From: Streptomyces caelestis
Lineage (GTDB): Bacteria > Actinomycetota > Actinomycetes > Streptomycetales > Streptomycetaceae
Assembly: GCF_001279005.1 (NCBI RefSeq)
Contig: NZ_LGCN01000001.1
Span: 62,001-126,000, forward strand
Direction: 5' to 3'
DNA length: 64,000 nt
The translations under genes and the position numbers were made by a program. Below, piece by piece: positions 15,855 to 24,494 of this stretch (positions within the stretch are counted from its first letter, which is position 1; each line of letters opens with the position of its first letter). The notes below the pieces were generated by a model. That model made no database searches. It saw only the letters and a list, made by a program, of their open reading frames with translations, and was not told where the DNA came from.

Positions 15855-16298
15855 CTACAGGGCCCGGCAGATCTCGCGCGCCTGGTCCAGATCCTTCTTC
15901 ACCGTGGCGTCGAAGTCGAACACCTGGGCGTGGCGGTCCTGTGATCGGCGAATGGCCTGTGCGAGCTCCTCGTACTTCGCGTCACCTGCTGCCGCCGACG
16001 CAGAAAGTGCTCCGGCTGCCGCATAGCGGTTGACGGCGACCTCGCCAGCAGGGCCGTTGGCCGTGTACTTCTCCGGGTCGAAGCCGTCGAGCGCCTCGCA
16101 GGCCGCACGCGCATCTGCGGCCGGGGTCCCGTCGACAGGAGAGTCGGAGTCGGCGTTCATCGCCCATGCAGCGCCCATCCCCGCGGCGCCGAGCACGAGC
16201 CCGGCGACGAGCGAGAGCATCACGGCTTTCATGCGGGTGCCGGGCTGCTCGTAGGAGGTCGAGCTGGGCGCGAGGGTGGAAGGTCGCTGTGGCTGCAT
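15855..16298 (-). CDS. single-pass membrane or exported protein
   Basis: A 147-residue protein with a Ser/Thr/Pro-rich cytoplasmic start, one membrane helix near residues 23-45 (VMLSLVAGLVLGAAGMGAAW), and an extracellular helical domain of ~95 residues with three Cys (AACEALDGF; EICRAL at the end). The ATG at 16298 is favoured over longer in-frame forms because the upstream part lacks coding bias. No family recognised. It lies downstream of the Mrr-like gene on the same strand with 297 bases between, in which I see no gene. Confidence 0.65.
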   Translation of the reverse strand: MQPQRPSTLAPSSTSYEQPGTRMKAVMLSLVAGLVLGAAGMGAAWAMNADSDSPVDGTPAADARAACEALDGFDPEKYTANGPAGEVAVNRYAAAGALSASAAAGDAKYEELAQAIRRSQDRHAQVFDFDATVKKDLDQAREICRAL

Positions 16299-16595
16299 CC
16301 GGCCAAAGGTAGCGTCACCGCTCACGGACCAGGCAGGCAGCTCCAGCGGCTTCCGGCGGCCAGACGGTTGGGCCGCCATGTCGAGGGCGACGGCCCTGAC
16401 CAGCTGCTTCCCGCTACCTCGCCGCGACGCATCCGATGACAGTGCTGGAGTCGGACCCGGCTGTGGCACTGCGGGACGGCTGCGCCGGTGCGCGAACCCC
16501 GGTGCGGACCTGGCCGTCGTGTGAGGGGATGCGTTGAGGAAGTCACCGTGAGTCTGTCCGTTCGGCCACCTGACGCCACCGCACCTCGGCAGGGT

Positions 16596-17363
16596 TCAGG
16601 ACCCGGAGGCGGGACGGCGGGGGGCGGGAACCGCGCTCAGGAGTTCCCACAGAGGAGTAGAGCCGGCGGCCCACCGGGCGAGCAGGTGGCGGTCGACGAG
16701 GTGGAGTCGCTGGGATCGGGCGAAGGTGACGGCTTTGTCCGTGAAGCGGCCGTTGGTGACCAGCACGACAACGTCACCGTTGTGGACGGGCCGGCCAGTG
16801 CCGTTGAGGACGTGCAGGTCCGGGGTCCCGACCGCGGAGCCGGCCAGTCCGGCCTTACGGTGCTTACATTGGATCACCCACAGGCGGCCAAAGGGGTCCG
16901 TGGCCTTCACATCGGCACCATTGTCGCCGGCCCCACCGACCCGAATCGCCTCGGAGCAGCCGTCACGGCGCATCAGATCCCGTACGGCTTCTTCGAACTG
17001 CCGGTGGTGCAGGGCGTCGATCTGCGGCATCGCGTAGCGCAGGCCCTGCTCACGTACCCGGTTCCAGCGGGCGGTCTCCCGGTGCCGGTGTATCCACACC
17101 CCGCCGGCCGCCGCCGCGACGAGCAGCAGCACGATCGGCACCCAGGGGTGTGCAGCCAGCCACCGCAACGCGCCGATCGCCAGGCTCCACGCCACGGCGA
17201 GCGCCAGGAGCAGCAGACCGGCCTGCTCCCAGACAGGCGTCCGCCTTCGACGGTAGGAAGCCGGGCGACGCCTCGGCGCAGACCGGCGTCGAGGGGCGGG
17301 GGACGTACGGCGCTGGCGTCGGGCGGGGGAGCGGCGAGTGCCCTGCCGGGGTCGTGGGCTCAT
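16596..17363 (-). CDS. membrane-anchored Mrr-like restriction endonuclease, second copy
   Basis: A 255-residue protein with a very basic N-terminus (Arg-rich, ~1-45), two membrane helices (~50-68 and ~73-92) and an Mrr-type nuclease domain (~115-240). Catalytic-core residues are visible: DLMRRDGCSEAIRVGG, GADVKATDP and LWVIQCKHRK. The ATG at 17363 overlaps the stop of the upstream small membrane protein gene (ATGA), so they are coupled. The longer reading frame upstream is only a shadow of that small gene. Same architecture as the protein at 11467-12348 and clearly its paralogue, though the linking sequence has diverged. A defence role against foreign DNA is inferred from the fold. Confidence 0.8.
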   Translation of the reverse strand: MSPRPRQGTRRSPARRQRRTSPAPRRRSAPRRRPASYRRRRTPVWEQAGLLLLALAVAWSLAIGALRWLAAHPWVPIVLLLVAAAAGGVWIHRHRETARWNRVREQGLRYAMPQIDALHHRQFEEAVRDLMRRDGCSEAIRVGGAGDNGADVKATDPFGRLWVIQCKHRKAGLAGSAVGTPDLHVLNGTGRPVHNGDVVVLVTNGRFTDKAVTFARSQRLHLVDRHLLARWAAGSTPLWELLSAVPAPRRPASGS

Positions 17364-17569
17364 GTGCCGGCCTGCGAGATGCCGCTCACCAGCTGCTTGA
17401 TCACGTTGTAGATGCCTTGACCCAGCGGGGTCGGCGCGATCACGATGCCCAGAGCGAGGACGAAGAGCGCGGTGTTGCGTTCCTCGACACGGCTTCTGGC
17501 CTGGGTCCTGCGGCGCAACCGCATCACCACGATGACCGCGAGCAGCACCCCCACGTTGATCGTCACCAT
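17360..17569 (-). CDS. small two-helix membrane protein coupled to the Mrr-like gene
   Basis: A 69-residue protein with a first membrane helix at about residues 2-16 (TINVGVLLAVIVVM), a basic loop (RLRRRTQARSR), and a second helix near 33-46 (ALFVLALGIVIAPTP). Its TGA overlaps the ATG of the membrane nuclease, so the two form a two-gene unit. It could be an anchor, sensor or partner of the nuclease. There is no such small gene beside the first Mrr-like copy. Function unknown. Confidence 0.65.
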   Translation of the reverse strand: MVTINVGVLLAVIVVMRLRRRTQARSRVEERNTALFVLALGIVIAPTPLGQGIYNVIKQLVSGISQAGT

Positions 17570-17927
17570 GCGAAAATCGCTCCCGCCCCGCCCTCGTCTC
17601 CTGCACTGTTCGCGGCCGTCCTGAAAGGGCCGGGAACAGTGCAGCCGATCAGGCGACCGGATCGCAGCGGGTCGGTGAACGTTGGCGGAACGTTGCCGGA
17701 CGTTGTCTGGTTACCGTCCGGACGCACGTTCCCACAGGTGAACGAGGTAGAGAACCGACCGGCCGTTCCGGCCTGGCGGCCGCACTCGCTCGGGAAAAAC
17801 CGGCATCGACACCGCCCACCCTCAGCCGGTCACCTGAGTGCGGCCGTCACCGGAGGGCGGCTCCGAGCGGGCCGGGGCCGGCGGCAGATGGCCATCCGCA
17901 TGGGTGCCCTACGGCCCCTGTCGTGGG
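17570..17927. other. gene-free stretch between murF and the small membrane gene
   Basis: No supported gene. It should hold the promoter for the minus-strand pair at 17569. It contains three tandem copies of an 11-bp unit (17677-17709). No clear hairpin terminator for murF was found. Confidence 0.4.
17677..17709 (+). repeat. three tandem GAACGTTG-type 11-bp repeats
   Basis: GAACGTTGGCG (17677), GAACGTTGCCG (17688) and GACGTTGTCTG (17699). The 11-bp period places each copy on the same DNA face, as expected for cooperative binding of a regulator. They lie ~110-140 bases upstream of the small membrane gene start on the minus strand. Confidence 0.45.
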
Positions 17928-19295
17928 TCAGACGGTGAGGAGTTGGTCGGCGACGGCGTCCAGTCCCAGGGCGTGGGCACCCTTGACGAGCACGACGTCG
18001 CCTGGGAGGAGGATGGCGCGGACGGCGGCGCTGACCGTGTCGGCGGTATGCCGGTCGGGGACGGTGTGGGTGGCGGCGGTGTAGGCGTCGGCTAGGACGT
18101 CGGCGCCCTCTCCGCTGCCGACGACAAGGAGGTGGGCGAGGCCGGCCCGGGCGGCGGCGTCAGCGACGCGCCAGTGCCACTGGACGGAAGCGTCGCCGAG
18201 TTCGGCCATTTCGCCCAGGACCGCGATCCGTCGACGACCGCGTCCCACTTCGGTCAGTGCGTCGAGGGCGGCCAGGACGGACTCGGGGGAGGCGTTGAAG
18301 GCGTCGTTGATGAGGGTGACACCGTCGGTGCGGGTGGTGACGGCCATGCGTCCTCCGGTGGCCATCCGTGCCTCGGACAGGGCCGTGGCGACGGTGTCGA
18401 AGGGTACGTCAGCGGCGAGCGCGGTCGTGGCGGCGGCCAGCGCGTTGGTGACGTTGTGCCGGCCGTAGACGGTGAGTTGGACGGCCGCAGTACGGCCCTG
18501 GTGGTGGAGGGTGAAGGTCGGACGGCCTTCGTCGGTGGTGATGTCGGTGGCGCGCACGTCTGCGCCCTCGTCGGTTCCGAAGGTGAGGATCCGGCCGTCG
18601 TGTTCCCGGCGCATGGCCGCCACGAGCGGGTCGTCGGCGTTGAGGACGGCCTTGCCGGTCGCCGGGAGGGCGCGGACGATCTCGGCCTTGGCATCCGAGA
18701 TGGCCTCCCGGGAGCCGAACTCCCCGACGTGCGCGGAACCGATGTTCAGGACGGTGGAGATACCGGGGCGGGCGATGTCGCACAGGGCCTGGATGTGGCC
18801 CTTGCCGCGCGCGCCCATCTCCAGCACGAGGTACCGGGTATCAGGCCGGACGGAGCTCACGGTGACGGGGAAGCCGATCTCGTTGTTGAACGAGGCACGG
18901 TTGGCGACGGTGGGGGCGTGAGCGGCCAGGACGTGGGCGAGGAGATCCTTGGTGGTGGTCTTGCCCGCCGAGCCGGTGATGCCGATGGTGACGCCGTCGT
19001 AGCGCTGGTGGACGGCGCGGGCGAGGTCGGACATGGCGGTCAGGACGTCAGGGACAAGGACGGCCGGGACGTGCACCGGGCGCTGGGCGAGCGCGGCAAC
19101 GGCTCCCTGCTCGACGGCGAGAGCGGCGAAGTCGTGGCCGTCGACCAGAGCGCCGGTGAGGCAGGCGAACAGGGAGCCGGGCGAGGGACGGCGGGAGTCG
19201 AACGCGAGCGGCGCGTCGACGACAGGGGTGCCGTCGGTGGTGTCGAGTACGCCCCCGGTGGCGGCGGCGACCTCGGCGAGGGTCATGGGGATCAT
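17928..19295 (-). CDS. murF: UDP-N-acetylmuramoyl-tripeptide--D-Ala-D-Ala ligase paralogue
   Basis: A 455-residue Mur ligase that adds D-Ala-D-Ala to the peptidoglycan precursor in the cytoplasm. Visible motifs: ATP loop GITGSAGKTTTKD (~106-118), NNEIGFP (~138-144), a MGARGKGHI segment (~164), NIGSAHVGEFGS (~183), GRHNVTNALAA (~296) and NDAFNASPES (~345). Full-length and intact. The ATG at 19295 overlaps the stop of the upstream peptidase gene. An accessory copy beside the normal dcw cluster copy is unusual. It could give target-based resistance, act on a modified stem peptide, or belong to a secondary pathway using D-Ala-D-Ala-like dipeptides. Which one cannot be told from sequence. Confidence 0.93.
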   Translation of the reverse strand: MIPMTLAEVAAATGGVLDTTDGTPVVDAPLAFDSRRPSPGSLFACLTGALVDGHDFAALAVEQGAVAALAQRPVHVPAVLVPDVLTAMSDLARAVHQRYDGVTIGITGSAGKTTTKDLLAHVLAAHAPTVANRASFNNEIGFPVTVSSVRPDTRYLVLEMGARGKGHIQALCDIARPGISTVLNIGSAHVGEFGSREAISDAKAEIVRALPATGKAVLNADDPLVAAMRREHDGRILTFGTDEGADVRATDITTDEGRPTFTLHHQGRTAAVQLTVYGRHNVTNALAAATTALAADVPFDTVATALSEARMATGGRMAVTTRTDGVTLINDAFNASPESVLAALDALTEVGRGRRRIAVLGEMAELGDASVQWHWRVADAAARAGLAHLLVVGSGEGADVLADAYTAATHTVPDRHTADTVSAAVRAILLPGDVVLVKGAHALGLDAVADQLLTV

Positions 19296-19894
19296 CGGAC
19301 CGGCTCCTCGGTGTGCGACAGGACGATGCCGCGGCGGGCGTAGAAGCGGGGCAGGTCGGCCCAGGGGACGCGGTTGATGCGCAGGGCCGTCTTGTCGGCG
19401 CCGACGGCAAGGACGAGGTGGCCGCCCTTTGAGGCGGGGTGCGGGGCGAGTGTCCGGATCGTCTTGTGGACCGAGATGACGACGAGGGAACCGGCGTGAA
19501 GGGCGTCGGCGATCTGCGTCTCTTCCAGGTCGGTGTGGACGGTAGCGGTGATCGCAGACCATCGGCGGGTGACGTAGGCGGCGAAGGGCCGGTAGATCAG
19601 ACCTGCCACGGTGTCATCGGCACGTACGTAGGCGCCGGCCTCGCACAGGTCAGTCACGAGCGGCATAACAGGCGGGACCTGCTCACCGAAGTAGTCCAGG
19701 GCCATGCGCAGGCAGGCGATGCCGCACGTGCGGTCGGCCCAGAACGCGTACTCGTCGGGGTCGGCAGCGCCGGACTTCTGCCACAGGGGGTCGTCACGGA
19801 CCGATCTCGTCCCGGCGATGAACTCCGGGACGAGATCGGGTGATTCCCACTGCGAGTAGTAGGGGACCTGCTGAAGCGTCGATCGGTCGGACAT
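19292..19894 (-). CDS. C39-like cysteine peptidase family protein
   Basis: A 200-residue protein with a papain-like C39 pattern: VPYYSQWESP near residue 10, CGIACLRMALDYFG (~64-77) with the nucleophile Cys in a C-G-x-x-C context, and GGHLVLAVGAD (~160) with the catalytic His. No signal peptide or ABC-transporter part, so it is a free-standing C39-like domain. It overlaps murF by 4 bases, suggesting a joint role in handling peptides or cell-wall precursors. The ATG at 19894 (SDRSTLQQ) is preferred to one 8 codons upstream. Many such Streptomyces proteins have unknown substrates. Confidence 0.75.
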   Translation of the reverse strand: MSDRSTLQQVPYYSQWESPDLVPEFIAGTRSVRDDPLWQKSGAADPDEYAFWADRTCGIACLRMALDYFGEQVPPVMPLVTDLCEAGAYVRADDTVAGLIYRPFAAYVTRRWSAITATVHTDLEETQIADALHAGSLVVISVHKTIRTLAPHPASKGGHLVLAVGADKTALRINRVPWADLPRFYARRGIVLSHTEEPVR

Positions 19895-20121
19895 ACCCGT
19901 CAGTGTCACCCGCAGCACGTCGGGAGACTGGCTGAACGCGCTGTCGACAGGCCGGTCAACCGGACGGCAACCCGCGCGTGCGCGGTCTTCCCTGCCTCTA
20001 CTTGCGTCTCTGGGCCATGAACCGGCCCGTCTCCCGCTTCGTCCGACCCGGCTTCAGAAGGATCAGCGGATCCCGCCAAAGCCGCTCTGGGCGGCACCCG
20101 TCGCCCGTAACGTGAGGCGGC

Positions 20122-20973
20122 ATGACTGTGCTGATCATCGGCGGCAGCGGCTTCCTGGGCACCGAGCTGGTACGGCAGGCGGTATCCGCTGGCCGTCGCC
20201 CGGCCGCCACGTTCCACTCCCGCCCCGGCAGCAGCGACGGGGCGACCTGGCATCACCTCGACCTTCGTGACCCCGCCCGCCTGGAGGAGGTCCTCGACAC
20301 AGTGGCTCCGACCGCAGTGATCAACGCGACGAGCGGCGGCGCGGACTGGGCGGTCACCGCCGAAGGCGGGATCCGCCTCGCCCAAGCCGCAGCCGAGCGC
20401 GGCATCCGCCTGGTGCACGTCTCCAGCGACGCGATCTTCTCCGGCACGGGCCGCGACTGGTACGACGAGTCCTGCCTTCCGGATCCGCTCACCCCGTACG
20501 GGGCCGCGAAGGCGACCGCCGAGACCGCCGTACGCCTCCTATGCCCCCACGCAGCCGTCGCCCGCACCTCACTGATCATCGGCAACGGCCGCTCCGAACA
20601 CGAGCAGTTGGTGCACGCGCTGGCCGCCGGCACCCGGCAGGGCGCCTTGTACACCGACGACATCCGCTGCCCCGTCCACGTGGAGGACCTCGCCGCCGCC
20701 CTGTGGGAGATCACCGGGTCCGAGGCATCCGAGGCCGCCAGCGTATTCCACCTCGCTGGGCCGGATGCCCTGAGCCGCTACGAGCTGGGCGAGCTCATCG
20801 CACGCCGCGACGGGTTCGACCCCGCCCGGTTGCCCTCGGCGCGCCGCTCGGACACGGGACTGCACGGCGGGCTCGACGTACGACTCGACAACCGCGCCAC
20901 CCAGCAGAAGCTGCGCACCCGGCTCCGCGGCGCCCGCGAGTTCCTGAGCGAGAGCAGCCCGGAGCAGACCTGA
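20122..20973 (+). CDS. NAD(P)-dependent reductase/epimerase, RmlD-like
   Basis: A 283-residue Rossmann-fold protein of the extended short-chain dehydrogenase group, most like dTDP-4-dehydrorhamnose reductases. GGSGFLG (~7-13) binds the cofactor. Ser in HVSSDAIFSGTG (~100) and Tyr/Lys in YGAAK (~130-134) make the catalytic set. C-terminal substrate region is full length. It stands alone in the plus direction, 228 bases after the divergent peptidase gene, without other deoxysugar genes nearby, so the substrate may not be rhamnose. Intact. Confidence 0.8.
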   Translation: MTVLIIGGSGFLGTELVRQAVSAGRRPAATFHSRPGSSDGATWHHLDLRDPARLEEVLDTVAPTAVINATSGGADWAVTAEGGIRLAQAAAERGIRLVHVSSDAIFSGTGRDWYDESCLPDPLTPYGAAKATAETAVRLLCPHAAVARTSLIIGNGRSEHEQLVHALAAGTRQGALYTDDIRCPVHVEDLAAALWEITGSEASEAASVFHLAGPDALSRYELGELIARRDGFDPARLPSARRSDTGLHGGLDVRLDNRATQQKLRTRLRGAREFLSESSPEQT

Positions 20974-21187
20974 CGGGCGTGCCTTCCGGCGCTGCGAAGA
21001 GGGGGCGGGCCCCTACGAGGTGGTCTTTCAGCGGCTGCGCGAGAGGACGAACGCGGGCCAGCCCTCACCATGATCGGCGATCCAGCCCGCCGGTCACGGC
21101 CGGCGAACCGGACAGGAACCACGCGGATCTGGTCGGGTCCACCCGAGCTTCAAGCCATAGGGGCTGGGATGCCGTAGCGTCCGCGCC

Positions 21188-22081
21188 ATGGCGAGGACAT
21201 TGCGGCTGGCTGTCGCGCAGAGCACTGTGCCGGAGGATCCCACCGACCGAGGCGCGCTGCGAGCAGCCGGGCGGGAGATCCGGGCCCTGATGGCTGAGGC
21301 CGCCGACGCAGGCGCGCGCCTGGTGCAGTTCCCCGAGGGAGCGATCACCTACCCCAGCAAGCACGTGATGGCGGCCGGCCCCGACGGCGAGTTGGCCCCG
21401 GCCGACTGGAGCCGTGCCGCCTGGGACGTACTGCGCGAAGAAGCCGAGTCGATCGCCGCGCTGGCGGGAAAACTACGGCTGTGGACGGCGTTCGGGTCGA
21501 TCCACCCGCTCACACCGCCGAACCGGCCCCACAACAGCCTCTTCATCGTCTCCGACCGCGGCGAGCTAGTCGCGCGCTACGACAAGCGCTTCCTGTCGCA
21601 CACCGAGGTCTCCTACCTGTACACCCCGGGGCGCGAGCCTGTGGTCTTCGAGGTGGACGGCATCCGCATCGGCTGCGCGCTATGCGTCGAGGCGAACTTC
21701 CCGCCACTCTTCGCCGAGTACGAACGCCTGGACGTCGACTGCGTCCTGCTCTCCGTGATGGTCGACGACGCGCCGCGGGCCCGGATCGCCCAAGCCTACG
21801 GAACTCTCTACAGCTACTGGCTCGGCTACTCCATCCCAGCCCAGTTCAGCACCACGGTGCCGTCCGGAATCGTGGCCCCCGGCGGCCGGTGGCTAGCGCA
21901 GTGCCCCGCCGACGGGCAACCTGCTGTGGCGGTCGCGGACATCAACCTCGACTCGACCGACCCGGACATCGACGTGGCCCTCCGCTACGCCCGACCCTGG
22001 CGCCGTTCGGCACAGAACGGGCTCTACGACGACCGTCGGGTAACCGGGGATCCGCGAAGCGACACCCACACCGCTTTCTGA
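21188..22081 (+). CDS. carbon-nitrogen hydrolase (nitrilase superfamily)
   Basis: A 297-residue amidase-type enzyme. The catalytic triad is visible: Glu in FPEGAIT (~50), Lys in YDKRFLSHTE (~135) and Cys in GCALCVEANFP (~162). Cytoplasmic, no signal peptide. It would hydrolyse a carbon-nitrogen bond such as an amide or carbamoyl group, or run the reverse. Substrate unknown. It lies between the reductase and an acetyltransferase on the same strand, with gaps of 214 and 170 bases, so each may have its own promoter. Possible role in the neighbouring peptide cluster is open. Confidence 0.85.
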   Translation: MARTLRLAVAQSTVPEDPTDRGALRAAGREIRALMAEAADAGARLVQFPEGAITYPSKHVMAAGPDGELAPADWSRAAWDVLREEAESIAALAGKLRLWTAFGSIHPLTPPNRPHNSLFIVSDRGELVARYDKRFLSHTEVSYLYTPGREPVVFEVDGIRIGCALCVEANFPPLFAEYERLDVDCVLLSVMVDDAPRARIAQAYGTLYSYWLGYSIPAQFSTTVPSGIVAPGGRWLAQCPADGQPAVAVADINLDSTDPDIDVALRYARPWRRSAQNGLYDDRRVTGDPRSDTHTAF

Positions 22082-22251
22082 GACCGCCGCCCTGTCCTCC
22101 AGAGCCTCTCGGCGCCGCGCCGGGCCATGCCGTCCCGCCCCTGCGATTGCCGCAGCCTCCTCACCCGAGTCCGCACCGTGGTCGGTCGGCAACTGCGAGG
22201 CGCCGGACACAGTGATGCGCTGGACGCCCGCGGCACGGCACCATCGACACC

Positions 22252-22788
22252 ATGACCTCGCTGTTCCAGGCCGCCCCGGAATGGACGCTCACCGCCGTCC
22301 CCTACGGCAGCCCTGACGCCCGCGTCCTCGTCCAGGCCCTCCACCAGGAGCAGCTGGCCACCTACGGCACGGCCGACGACCCCGAAGCCACCGAGGACGC
22401 GGAATTCGACGCTCCCGACGGCCTGTTCCTCGTCGCCCGGCTCGGGGACGGGCCGGCACTGGCCTGCGGGGGCTGGCGCACCTTCAACACCTCGGCCGCC
22501 GAGATCAAGCGGATGTATGTGCTGCCGTCCGCTCGCGGACAGGGACTCGGGCGCCGGATCCTCGCCGCTCTGGAACAAGACGTGCTCGGCCGTGGTCCCA
22601 CCGAGATCCTGCTGGAGACCGGTATGCGCAACGTTGCCGCTCTCGGCCTGTACACCGCATGCGGCTACGAGCCGGTCCGCTCGTACGTCCCCGGCCGCGA
22701 CCCCGAGATCAACCGGGCACTCAGGAAGGACATCCGGCAGAAGCCGGCGTCCCACTCCCACACCGGCCTGCTCATGGAGCCCGGCTGA
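22252..22788 (+). CDS. GNAT-family N-acetyltransferase
   Basis: A 178-residue acetyltransferase. The acetyl-CoA motif A is clear: IKRMYVLPSARGQGLGRRIL (~84-103), followed by ETGMRNVAALGLYTACGYEP (~123-142, motif B). It transfers an acetyl group to an amine of an unknown small molecule. It converges on the regulator gene with only 99 bases between, with no clear hairpin. As the last gene before the peptide cluster it might serve as a self-protection enzyme, but nothing in the sequence proves that. Confidence 0.85.
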   Translation: MTSLFQAAPEWTLTAVPYGSPDARVLVQALHQEQLATYGTADDPEATEDAEFDAPDGLFLVARLGDGPALACGGWRTFNTSAAEIKRMYVLPSARGQGLGRRILAALEQDVLGRGPTEILLETGMRNVAALGLYTACGYEPVRSYVPGRDPEINRALRKDIRQKPASHSHTGLLMEPG

Positions 22789-22887
22789 GGCCCAGGCTGC
22801 GGCCGTTCTCGCAAGCTCCTGTGCCTGGCTGCCTGAGTCGGCCACCGCCGGTCTGAGATCACCGATCCGATCGAAGACGAGGCTCGG

Positions 22888-24228
22888 TTACGCGGTAAAT
22901 TCCAGGAAGTTTCTAACTTCCGGGACGCTCCGATGTACCCGCAGCTTCGTTCGGAGATCGGCCAGGGCGCTGCTGCCGCGGGCGGAGTTCACGCCGCCCA
23001 TGTGCTCGACGGCGAGGTGGGCCACGGCTACGGCTTCTTCAATGGCGTCGAGTTCGAGGTGCGCTTCGGCGGCGCGGGCCTCGTAGATCGCCGCCCCTCG
23101 GGGGAAGGAGTCACCGTCGTAACTCTCTTGGAGTTCGGCCAAGCCGACGGTGGCGGCCTGTTGGAAGTGGTCCAGTGCGCGGGCGGGATGACCGAGGTTG
23201 AGCGCGGAGCTGCCCAGGAGCTGGTGGATCTCACCCAGGTTGACCCAGTACAACGACGGTAGATCCTCGGTGAGGGAGATGGCGTTGCTGTAGGCATCCA
23301 TGGCTGCGTTCGCTTCCCTGTCGGAAGCACGCAGGTCGCCCGCCCGCGCGTGGGCTCGACTGGCCCGGGCGTGGAGCATCGCGAGCATCCGGGCGGATCC
23401 GGTTGCACGACCGTGAACCTTCGCGGCTTCCACGAGCGAAACTGCTTCCTGGGGTGCACCGGTTGAGTACAGCTTGATGGCCCAGAAGGAGAGGGTCGTG
23501 GCCAGGACCTCCGGATCCTGGGAAGAGAGCGCGTCTTCGGAGGCGTCCGCGAAGTGGGTCTCGGCGCGGTCGGGGTGCCCGCTGTCGTAAGCGGTCCAGC
23601 CGGCTGCCCGCTGTGCGTCGGCTGCGGCGGCGAGCAGACGCCGACCAGTCTCCTCACTGTAGGACGCGGTACGCAGCGCTCCCGTGATCATGTCGAACTC
23701 GTTGACGGCGGCGTTGTAGACGTGGCCCGAGCCGACCTTGTCGTCGAGGTGCCGTAGGGCAATCAAGCGCTGTTCGTGAAGGGCGGCCAGGCCATCACCG
23801 ACTCTGCGGCCGGCACGGGCCGTGGCTGGGGCGCCGGGTGCAAGCGCGAGAGCCATGCCACCGGCGGCGGCTGTGATCATGAACCGACGACGTTCCACGG
23901 TTTCACCGGCCTTTCGTGGGGCCTTCAGCGCGGTCGGGGTCGCGCGGCGCGGTGCGAGCAGCGCATCGGGGACTGCGCGATGCAGCCAGGCCGGCCAGCC
24001 GAGTTCCACCACGTCGCGCCGGGGGCAACCCAGAAAGTCGGCAAGCGCGAATTGGGTGTTTCTGTCCGGATGGGTACCGGTCTTCCAGCGGTGGAGCTTC
24101 TGCTTGTGGGTTGCCATGCTGCCGAACCCCATGTGCTCATGGCGGGCCGCGATCCGTTTCAAGAACGCTTCGGCCTTTCCCCCGTGATGTGCGACGAGGT
24201 AGTCGAGAAGATCCCCGACCTCGCTCAA
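22888..24228 (-). CDS. TPR-type transcriptional regulator, candidate pathway regulator
   Basis: About 446 residues. The N-terminus (~1-75) is an HTH-like domain: LLDYLVAHHGG, then ATHKQKLHRWKTGTHP and FALADFLG, as in Xre-like Streptomyces regulators. Near 100-130 is RRRFMITAAAGG plus a hydrophobic stretch resembling a twin-arginine segment, a feature often seen in this regulator group. The rest is tetratricopeptide-like helices (AERTHFADAS-type units with Ala/Leu pattern). The start is uncertain. TTG 24228 is favoured since GGAGGGGGAG precedes it. It is divergent from the peptide synthetase operon, the usual place for a cluster-situated regulator. Confidence 0.7.
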   Translation of the reverse strand: MSEVGDLLDYLVAHHGGKAEAFLKRIAARHEHMGFGSMATHKQKLHRWKTGTHPDRNTQFALADFLGCPRRDVVELGWPAWLHRAVPDALLAPRRATPTALKAPRKAGETVERRRFMITAAAGGMALALAPGAPATARAGRRVGDGLAALHEQRLIALRHLDDKVGSGHVYNAAVNEFDMITGALRTASYSEETGRRLLAAAADAQRAAGWTAYDSGHPDRAETHFADASEDALSSQDPEVLATTLSFWAIKLYSTGAPQEAVSLVEAAKVHGRATGSARMLAMLHARASRAHARAGDLRASDREANAAMDAYSNAISLTEDLPSLYWVNLGEIHQLLGSSALNLGHPARALDHFQQAATVGLAELQESYDGDSFPRGAAIYEARAAEAHLELDAIEEAVAVAHLAVEHMGGVNSARGSSALADLRTKLRVHRSVPEVRNFLEFTA

Positions 24229-24494
24229 CAGTGCTCCCCCTCCGCTGCTGGACCGGCCGTCCAAGTGTCCCCGGTCGAAGCCCTTCAGGGGAGACCCCGG
24301 GGGCAGGTGGATGACCGCTGGATGACCGCGAGGCCACTCGAGATGACGACAGCGATCTTCCTGCCGCTGTCTACCGGCGGTCTCCTTGAGGGCGGCCAAC
24401 TGGCGCGTCCGTAGAACCCGGACGGAGCGAGGTCTCGGCCGCATGAAGCCGACTTGTCGTGAGCCTGGGATGTGCACGTCGACGAGGGGGAAGA
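24229..24494 (+). promoter_or_regulatory. divergent intergenic region, regulator / NRPS operon
   Basis: A 266-base region between the putative regulator (minus) and the first synthetase gene (plus). It must hold the promoter of at least the synthetase operon. I cannot point to convincing -35/-10 boxes or an operator. Confidence 0.35.

Noticed and set aside
16322..16579. 85-codon minus-strand frame between two genes
   Set aside because: No ribosome binding site and no codon bias.
18132..19343. Long plus-strand frame antisense to murF
   Set aside because: Gly/Val/Asp-rich composition typical of the complement of a GC-rich gene. The minus-strand frame has all MurF motifs.
17928..19562. Extended murF reading frame to 19562
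   Set aside because: The upstream part overlaps the peptidase gene in another frame and has shadow composition (Arg/Pro-rich). The ATG at 19295 overlaps the peptidase stop.
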